A stretch of 42,536 nt of DNA from an uncultured Alphaproteobacteria bacterium (GTDB taxonomy: Bacteria > Pseudomonadota > Alphaproteobacteria > Rhodobacterales > Rhodobacteraceae), in contig CACMAH010000013.1 in the NCBI GenBank assembly GCA_902611605.1, positions 1 to 42,536 of the forward strand, read 5' to 3'. Of the stretch, positions 33,959 through 42,536 are shown piece after piece (the stretch's first letter is position 1; each line of letters starts with the position of its first letter). Under the pieces are notes generated by a model that saw only the letters and a program-made list of their open reading frames with translations, did not search any database and had not been told where the DNA came from. The translations under genes and the position numbers were made by a program.

Positions 33959-34249
33959 ATGACAAATAAACCAATGACAAAAAGTCAACTCGTAGCCAAC
34001 TTAGCAGAATCTGTTGGATCAGATAAAGCTTCTGCAAATAGAATGATAGATGCTCTTTCTGCAATAATAAGTAAGGAAGTAGCAGCTGGAGGAGCAGTAA
34101 CTTTACCAGGCATAGGAAAGTTTTCATGCAGAGCCCGCCCAGAAAGAATGGTTAGAAACCCGGCTACTGGAGAACAAATGAAAAAACCAGCTGATAGAGT
34201 TGTAAAAGTATCTATAGCTAAAGCCTTAAAGGATGTTATTAATCCTTAA
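33959..34249 (+). CDS. HU-family DNA-binding protein
   Basis: Histone-like dimeric protein that bends DNA and organises the nucleoid. 96 residues from the ATG. Helical N-terminal part (KSQLVANLAESVGSDKASANRMIDALSAIIS), then the beta-arm region TLPGIGKFSCRARPERMVRNPATGEQMKKPADRVVKVSIAKAL with the intercalating Pro in RNPATGE. An in-frame GTG three codons upstream overlaps the AAGGG ribosome site, so the ATG is preferred. The sequence around the arm (CRARPERMVRNP) is of the alphaproteobacterial HU type. It is a single-gene unit with a terminator behind it. Confidence 0.95.
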   Translation: MTNKPMTKSQLVANLAESVGSDKASANRMIDALSAIISKEVAAGGAVTLPGIGKFSCRARPERMVRNPATGEQMKKPADRVVKVSIAKALKDVINP

Positions 34250-34260
34250 TTTAATAACTA

Positions 34261-34287
34261 CCAAAACCACTTATTAAGTGGTTTTGG
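34261..34287 (+). terminator. Rho-independent terminator after the HU gene
   Basis: A perfect 12-bp stem, CCAAAACCACTT (34261-34272) with AAGTGGTTTTGG (34276-34287), and a 3-nt loop, directly after the HU stop. The following tract (TTACCTTTCTCT) is only moderately T-rich, so partial read-through into the EamA gene is possible. Confidence 0.85.
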
Positions 34288-34306
34288 TTACCTTTCTCTA
34301 AACATT

Positions 34307-37605
<3,299 letters not shown>

Positions 37606-37665
37606 TCACAATACTAAATTTATTTGATTATGTCACGCATTTGAAAAATATAATTAAATAAATTT

Positions 37666-38766
37666 TTAACTTTGAAAAACTTTACTTTCTCCACCATTCC
37701 AATCTAAGGAATATGACACCGTATCAGCAGGTAAAATATCTAAATTTTTTTTGTCTGTTCCAGTAGCAAATATTTGAGCATTTATACTAATTAATTGATC
37801 TAAAAAAATTGTTAAATTTTCTTTATCTAAATGAGCTACTATCTCATCTAAAAGTATAACTGGTGGCTTTCTAAATTTTTTTGAAATTGCTAAAGAACTT
37901 AATATAAAAAATGAAAGTAAAAGTGATTTTTGCTCACCAGTTGAACAATTTTTAGCTTGCATTTTTTTTAAACCATGACTTACTTGGAGATCTGTCTTAT
38001 GAGGACCAATGAGAGTTCTTTTAGCATTAAAATCAGTCTTTCTTGATTTTTGTAATTCCTCAAATAAATCCTCTCCATTTTTTATAGGATAAGTATCTAA
38101 TTCCAGTTTTAAAATAGGAAAATGTCCGTTTTGTTCCATACTGATTTGCATTTCTATAATTATTTCTATTACTTCTCTCCTATTTTTATCTATTAAGTAT
38201 CCAATTTCTGCTAACTGTTTTTCTACAGCCAAAAACCATGCAATATCGTTTACATTTTCTTTAAATAGAAAATTTCTTTTTTTTAATGCATGCTCATAAA
38301 GTATACAGTTTTTTGCATGATTAGGAAAAAAATTCATAACCAGTCTATCTAGGAACCGTCTTCTCTCACTAGATCCTCCAATCCATAAACGATCCATCAA
38401 TGGAGTTATCCATATTATTTTTAATATTTCAGTTAAATAAATTAGTGGTTTATTTTTTCCATCAACTCTTAAAGTTTTCTTACCTTTTTTATCTAAACCT
38501 ATCTCTAATTCAATAAACACATTCGATATTTTAAAAAGAGAAGATAAGTTCCAAAATGTTTCACTTTGACTTAGTGTAAGATCACTAATGCTTGCCCCTC
38601 TTAAACCACGACCTGGTGAAAACAATGAAATTGCTTCTAGTATATTAGTCTTTCCAACTCCATTTGGACCAGAGAAATAAACAAAATTTGAACTGAAGTC
38701 TAAATCTAGACTTTTATGAGAACGAAAATTCCTCAACTTCAACTGTTTTAAATTAAGAGTATCCAC
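37666..38766 (-). CDS. recF: DNA replication and repair protein RecF
   Basis: SMC-like ATPase that helps load RecA at gaps. 366 residues. Seen: LRNFRSHKSLDLDFSSNFVYFSGPNGVGKTNILEAISLFSPGRGLR (Walker A GPNGVGKT), SSERRRFLDRLV, the signature CSTGEQKSLLLSFFI, and Walker B PVILLDEIVAHLDKENL, then IFATGTDKKNL. All are intact. The start is GTG; no strong ribosome site precedes it. It follows dnaN by 14 nt, so translation may be coupled. The protein is typical for the dnaA-dnaN-recF-gyrB cluster. Confidence 0.97.
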   Translation of the reverse strand: MDTLNLKQLKLRNFRSHKSLDLDFSSNFVYFSGPNGVGKTNILEAISLFSPGRGLRGASISDLTLSQSETFWNLSSLFKISNVFIELEIGLDKKGKKTLRVDGKNKPLIYLTEILKIIWITPLMDRLWIGGSSERRRFLDRLVMNFFPNHAKNCILYEHALKKRNFLFKENVNDIAWFLAVEKQLAEIGYLIDKNRREVIEIIIEMQISMEQNGHFPILKLELDTYPIKNGEDLFEELQKSRKTDFNAKRTLIGPHKTDLQVSHGLKKMQAKNCSTGEQKSLLLSFFILSSLAISKKFRKPPVILLDEIVAHLDKENLTIFLDQLISINAQIFATGTDKKNLDILPADTVSYSLDWNGGESKVFQS

Positions 38767-38780
38767 AAATTAATAAACTT

Positions 38781-39899
38781 TTAGACTCTCATTGGCATTA
38801 CAACATAAATTGCACCTTCATCTTCAATATCCTTCATTAAAGCAGGATCGCCAGATGATTTAAAGCTGAACTCAACATTTTTTCCGTCTACTTGAGAAGT
38901 TAACTCCTGTAAATACCTCGCATTAAAACCTATTTCCAGATCATCATAATTATAATCAACAAGTATTTCATCTTCTGCTTTACCATTTTCAGGAGAATTT
39001 ACAGAAAGATGCAGCCTACCAGAGCTTAGAGAAAGCTTCACTGCTCTAGACCTCTCTGAACTAACTGTAGAGACTCTATCTACAGCTTCAGAAAATTCAT
39101 TTGCATTTACTTGTAATTTTTTATCATTTTCTAATGGAATTACTCTCTTGTAATCCGGAAAAGTACCATCAACAATTTTAGATGTTAATGTTAAAAAATT
39201 ATTAGAAAATCTTATCTTATTATTTGAAATTGAAATTGTAATATCGTCATTTTCATTTTCTAAAACCATTCTTAACTCTGAAACAGTTTTCTTAGGTACA
39301 ATTATACCAGAGAAATTTTCTTTGATTCCCGGATTCTCTATATCTATTTGAGCTAGCCTATGTCCATCAGTAGCAACAGCTCTTAAAATATTTTTTTCAT
39401 TTTCAACACATGGATGTAAATAAACACCATTCAAATAATATCTTGTTTCTTCAGAAGACATAGCAAATTTTGACTTATCAAAAAGTCTCTTTATTAACTT
39501 CGCTTTAATAGTAAACTCAAAATCATATTCCTCTGAAGCCATCACAGGAAAATCTTCTTTAGGCAATGTTGAGAGAAAAAATCTAGATCTTGAAGCAACA
39601 ATTTCTAATTGACTTGATCCAATATCATTTAAAAATTCAACCCTAGATCCATCTGGTAATTTTCTAACAATTTCGTAAAGAGTATTAGCACCAACGGTAA
39701 GTGAACCTGGCGTTTCAATAATTGCTTCTACCTTATCCAAAACTTCAATATCTAAATCTGTAGTTCTTAGGTATAAAGAAGAATCCTTAGCTTCAATAAG
39801 TACATTAGATAGTATAGGTATGGTGGTTCTTCTTTCAACTATGGACTGCACTTTGGCCATAGCTTTTAGAAGTTCTGTCTGCTCAATGCTCGCTTTCAT
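38781..39899 (-). CDS. dnaN: DNA polymerase III beta subunit (sliding clamp)
   Basis: Ring-shaped processivity clamp. 372 residues in three repeated clamp domains. Conserved parts: the N-terminal MKASIEQTELLKAMAKVQSIVERRTTIPILSNVLIEA, LRTTDLDIEV, FAMSSEETRYYLNGVYLH, RAVATDGHRLAQ, and the C-terminal LTSQVDGKNVEFSFKSSGDPALMKD ending VVMPMRV, which shapes the partner-binding pocket. It follows dnaA by a 63-nt AT-rich gap, which may hold its own promoter or a weak terminator. Confidence 0.98.
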   Translation of the reverse strand: MKASIEQTELLKAMAKVQSIVERRTTIPILSNVLIEAKDSSLYLRTTDLDIEVLDKVEAIIETPGSLTVGANTLYEIVRKLPDGSRVEFLNDIGSSQLEIVASRSRFFLSTLPKEDFPVMASEEYDFEFTIKAKLIKRLFDKSKFAMSSEETRYYLNGVYLHPCVENEKNILRAVATDGHRLAQIDIENPGIKENFSGIIVPKKTVSELRMVLENENDDITISISNNKIRFSNNFLTLTSKIVDGTFPDYKRVIPLENDKKLQVNANEFSEAVDRVSTVSSERSRAVKLSLSSGRLHLSVNSPENGKAEDEILVDYNYDDLEIGFNARYLQELTSQVDGKNVEFSFKSSGDPALMKDIEDEGAIYVVMPMRV

Positions 39900-39962
39900 T
39901 TAAGATATCCATAAAATATAAATTTAAACAAAAATTATTAATTATTCAATTAATTTTTTAAA

Positions 39963-41360
39963 TTATGCTTCTAACATTCTTCTTAAGATTTCAACTTCCT
40001 CGGCAATATGTAAATCTTTATTTTTTAATTCTTCTATCTTTTTTACAGCATGAATCACAGTGGTATGATCTCTTCCTCCAAATCTTCTTCCAATTTCAGG
40101 AAGAGATTTAGAAGTCAAATTTTTTGCTAAAAACATAGCCAATTGTCTAGGCCTTGAAATAGATCTAGATCTCCTTGCAGAAATCATATCACTCATTCTT
40201 AAATTATAATGATCAGCAACTTTTCTAATAATTTCCTCGATAGTAACTTTTCTTTCAGAACTCCTGAGAATATCAGCTAAACATTCTTGAGCCATGTCAA
40301 TATCAATCGATCTACCTACTAAGGAAGCATAAGCAAATAATCTAGTTAAAGATCCTTCCAAAACTCTTACATTGGAAGATATTCTATGCGCCAAAAATTC
40401 TAAAATACCTTTATTTACAGTTATTCCGGGATGGAGTTTGGTTTGAATTTCAACTTTAGATTGAAGAATTCCAAGTCTTAACTCATAGTCAGTTGGATGT
40501 AAATCTACAACTAAACCCCATGCAAGTCTTGATTTTATTCTTTCTTCAAGCCCATCTATTTCGCCAGGTGCTCTGTCTCCTGAAATAACTAGCTGCTTAC
40601 CTTGTTCAACAAGTGCATTAAATGTATGAAAAAATTCATCTTGAGTACTTTCTTTACCAGCAATAAACTGAACATCATCAACCATAAGAATATCGACTGA
40701 TCTAAAAATTTCTTTAAATCCATACATATCTTTAAATCTCAGTGCTTGTACAAATCTATACATAAATTGTTCGGCAGAAAGATAAAGCATCCTAGATCTA
40801 GGGTTTATTTTTTTAATTTGCCAAGCAATAGCATGCATAAGATGTGTTTTTCCCAACCCTACACCACCATATAAAAATAAAGGATTAAAAGTAACAGGAC
40901 CACTTTCAGCCACTCTTTTTGCAGCTGCATGAGCTAATTCATTTGGTTTTCCGACTACAAATCTATCAAATGTAAATCTTTTATCTAGTGGTGATGATGG
41001 TAGTTCTATATTTTTATTTTCTTTTTTATTTTTAACATTAGATAAGTTTATATCTCTAGTTTGACCGTTACTACTTTCATTCTGAATAGATAATGTTTCA
41101 TTGGTTTTATGTTCAAACAATAGATTTTCAATATAAATTTCTTCATTAATAAAAGACTCAATTATTTGATCTCTATAATTTCTATCTATCCAATTGGCAA
41201 TAAAACTGCTTGGGACATGAAAATGAGCCACATTGTTTTTAACTTTTACAAAAGAGAGCACTTCAATCCAATTTTTATATATATCATGACCTAATTTAGA
41301 TTTAAGTTTAGATCTTATTTTTTCCCACGATTCATCCATTTCTAAATCCAGATATTTCAC
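39963..41360 (-). CDS. dnaA: Chromosomal replication initiator DnaA
   Basis: AAA+ protein that opens the replication origin. From the GTG chosen it has 465 residues. Domain I (WEKIRSKLKSKLGHDIYKNWIEVLSF), a variable linker, the AAA+ domain with Walker A GGVGLGKTHLMHAI, Walker B ILMVDDVQFIAGK and sensor region GDRAPGEIDGLEERIKSRLAWGLVVDL, and domain IV with the DNA-binding signature GGRDHTTVIHAVKKI. The GTG shares GTGA with the stop of the upstream rhodanese-like gene and has GGAAA 7 nt before it; an ATG seven codons later gives a more usual N-terminus (MDESWEKI) and cannot be excluded. No DnaA boxes are seen in its upstream region. Confidence 0.97.
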   Translation of the reverse strand: MKYLDLEMDESWEKIRSKLKSKLGHDIYKNWIEVLSFVKVKNNVAHFHVPSSFIANWIDRNYRDQIIESFINEEIYIENLLFEHKTNETLSIQNESSNGQTRDINLSNVKNKKENKNIELPSSPLDKRFTFDRFVVGKPNELAHAAAKRVAESGPVTFNPLFLYGGVGLGKTHLMHAIAWQIKKINPRSRMLYLSAEQFMYRFVQALRFKDMYGFKEIFRSVDILMVDDVQFIAGKESTQDEFFHTFNALVEQGKQLVISGDRAPGEIDGLEERIKSRLAWGLVVDLHPTDYELRLGILQSKVEIQTKLHPGITVNKGILEFLAHRISSNVRVLEGSLTRLFAYASLVGRSIDIDMAQECLADILRSSERKVTIEEIIRKVADHYNLRMSDMISARRSRSISRPRQLAMFLAKNLTSKSLPEIGRRFGGRDHTTVIHAVKKIEELKNKDLHIAEEVEILRRMLEA

Positions 41361-41830
41361 TGCTGTTTCCACGGTAAATCTGAAAATTTCCAACCATTTA
41401 AATTTCCTCTCCTGTTTTCATTGGACAGATCACCTTCAAACCCAAATTTCACATTAACGCAATTAATTTTGTCTTTCAGCTCTAATTTCTTATTAATATG
41501 AAATTGTATTGAATTAGCAGCATGAAAAGATCTGGACCCAGAACGACAAATAAAAAATAGATTTTTGGTTTGCTCAAAATTAAGTTTTGAAAAAATTTCA
41601 TTTTCAAAATTAAGGTTTTTATCCATCAAGGGATAAAAAGCCCACTCACAAAAAATTACCTCGTTTTTCATATCTTTGCTATCTGGTACGCCAACAAAAC
41701 TCCACTCAGGTTTGCTCCTTACATCAATTAGAAAGCAGAAATCATCTTGAACCAATTTCATATAAGCAAAAGATGGCTCACATTCCTCGATAAATGGCAT
41801 TTTATCGGCATAATCATTATAGTGAACCAA
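41357..41830 (-). CDS. Rhodanese-like domain protein
   Basis: Single rhodanese domain, 157 residues. DDFCFLIDVRSKPEWSFVGVPDS is the start of the fold, and LFFICRSGSRSFHAANSI carries the active-site Cys in a six-residue loop (CRSGSR), the size typical of sulfurtransferases. No signal peptide or membrane helix. The start is TTG with AGGAA six nt upstream; an ATG ten codons later lacks a ribosome site. Its TGA stop overlaps the dnaA GTG, so the two genes are translationally coupled, which is striking because the functions are not obviously related. The sulfur acceptor is unknown. Confidence 0.9.
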   Translation of the reverse strand: MVHYNDYADKMPFIEECEPSFAYMKLVQDDFCFLIDVRSKPEWSFVGVPDSKDMKNEVIFCEWAFYPLMDKNLNFENEIFSKLNFEQTKNLFFICRSGSRSFHAANSIQFHINKKLELKDKINCVNVKFGFEGDLSNENRRGNLNGWKFSDLPWKQQ

Positions 41831-41980
41831 AACAATTCCTTTTCAACAGAAGTAGTCTAAATGAATGTTAATAATTAATTCCCTCACACTGAAGAGAATC
41901 GATTAGTATTAACTCAGATTAAACACTGCTAAATAATGGATCAATAGGAATGAAACAAGAACATTAAAAAATATTGCAAA
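41831..41980. other. Intergenic region between rpsT and the rhodanese-dnaA unit
   Basis: A 150-nt AT-rich gap downstream of rpsT and upstream of the rhodanese-dnaA pair, so it should hold the dnaA promoter. A single GANTC site (GAATC, 41896-41900) is present. I searched for TTATNCACA-type DnaA boxes and found none, so it is probably not the origin. Confidence 0.5.
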
Positions 41981-42247
41981 TTATTTTGAAATAGCTTTTA
42001 CCCTAGACGACAAACGAGATATTTTTCTACTAGCTGTATTTTTATGAAAAATACCCTTATTAGCTCCTCTCATAATTTCTGGTTGAGCTAATTTTAAACT
42101 TTCCACTGCAGATTCGACATCTTTAGATTGAATTGCTTCTTCAACCTTCCTAACAAAAGTTTTAATCCTAGACTTTCTAGCCTTATTTACTTCAGTTTTT
42201 CTTTGTATTTGTCGAACTCGCTTTTTAGCAGACGGTGTGTTAGCCAT
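41981..42247 (-). CDS. rpsT: Small ribosomal subunit protein bS20
   Basis: Structural protein of the 30S subunit, 88 residues, highly basic. [39 protein letters not shown] and the C-terminal [22 protein letters not shown] are classic S20 features; the whole protein should be helical. AGGAAAG before the ATG is a strong ribosome site. Position between an enoyl-CoA hydratase gene and dnaA is the standard alphaproteobacterial arrangement. Confidence 0.98.
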   Translation of the reverse strand: MANTPSAKKRVRQIQRKTEVNKARKSRIKTFVRKVEEAIQSKDVESAVESLKLAQPEIMRGANKGIFHKNTASRKISRLSSRVKAISK

Positions 42248-42317
42248 TTAATATCTTTCCTTTTAAAATTAATTAATGCTGATTACATAGACTTAATCAA
42301 AAGTCAATAATAAGAAG

Positions 42318-42536
42318 TTATCTATCTGTGAATTTTGGTGTTCTTTTTTCTATAAAGGCGGACATACCCTCCTTTTGATCTTCTGTTGAAAATAAAGAAT
42401 GAAACTTTCTTCTTTCAAAATTTATTCCCGCAGCTAGATTTGCTTCGTATGAAAAATTTATAGATTCCTTAATAGCAATGATAGAAGACATGGATTTTTC
42501 ACTAATTTTTTTTGCTATTTCAATAATCTTTACTGG
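42318..42536 (-). CDS. Enoyl-CoA hydratase/isomerase family protein, C-terminal 72 residues (cut by window edge)
   Basis: The window ends inside this leftward gene; only its C-terminus is visible. The final segment includes SYEANLAAGINFERRKFHSLFSTEDQKEGMSAFIEKRTPKF, which matches the C-terminal trimerisation helix region of crotonase-fold enoyl-CoA hydratases (the EGMxAFxEKRxPxF pattern). Such enzymes hydrate trans-2-enoyl-CoA in fatty acid oxidation or related pathways; the active-site residues lie outside the window. The rpsT start codon is 70 nt downstream of its stop. Confidence 0.93.
   Translation of the reverse strand, partial: PVKIIEIAKKISEKSMSSIIAIKESINFSYEANLAAGINFERRKFHSLFSTEDQKEGMSAFIEKRTPKFTDR

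Noticed and set aside
39937-39954. Terminator between dnaA and dnaN (ATTAATT-ATTC-AATTAAT)
   Set aside because: The stem is entirely A-T and of 7 bp; too unstable to call and dnaN is probably read through.
41831-41980. Possible replication origin between rpsT and dnaA
   Set aside because: No TTATNCACA boxes or repeated motif; many alphaproteobacteria have the origin away from dnaA.

Overview
The window is a streamlined, AT-rich (about 30% G+C by eye) chromosomal segment of a Gram-negative alphaproteobacterium. The assignment rests on CcrM, a Rhodobacter-type porin, lipid A and LPS genes (lpxK, lptE), ubiquinone genes (ubiE, ubiB), the neighbours dsbA-like / DUF721 / mutY, and gyrB-recF-dnaN-dnaA followed by rpsT and an enoyl-CoA hydratase. 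Short gaps, overlapping convergent stop codons, many TTG starts and no IS elements, phage genes or CRISPR suggest a small-genome, probably marine planktonic lineage. I cannot name the genus.

Layout. 1-5208 (minus): a type I secretion operon (TolC-like lipoprotein, LapB-type ABC exporter, HlyD-family adaptor) followed by a cut-off, unrecognised envelope protein. 5380-9437 (plus): three genes that make GDP-mannose (manC), load a sugar onto a polyprenyl phosphate (GT2-GtrA fusion) and transfer it outside the membrane (GT39). A bidirectional terminator separates them from a porin gene (minus). 10922-17437 (plus): leuS-lptE-holA, pmbA, lpxK. 17456-18529 (minus): DsbA-like thioredoxin-fold protein and DUF721/DciA-like protein, divergent from mutY. 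19637-23829 (minus): ubiE-ubiB-tRNA-Arg(CCT)-rnhB-ccrM. 23902-28989: rsmD and an FAD reductase, a divergent peroxiredoxin, then phhB, a DUF482 acyltransferase-like protein, GDPD and RidA. 29117-35182: mlaC-like gene, class A PBP (minus), glnK-amtB, HU, EamA transporter. 35179-42536 (minus): gyrB, recF, dnaN, dnaA, rhodanese-like gene, rpsT and the 3' end of an enoyl-CoA hydratase gene.

Most of this is ordinary housekeeping. The points I find most interesting are: (1) rnhB has its catalytic N-terminal motif upstream of any ATG/GTG/TTG start, so it either starts at AUU/AUA or carries a nonsense codon after a two-codon ATG ORF; (2) a 17-bp inverted repeat made of two GANTC sites lies where the ccrM promoter should be, which looks like methylation feedback on the GANTC methyltransferase; (3) the mannose-transfer cassette lies between a secretion operon and a porin gene, with an unknown fourth member at the end of the secretion operon; (4) clean palindromes upstream of glnK. 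I found no clearly new multi-gene defence or mobile system.
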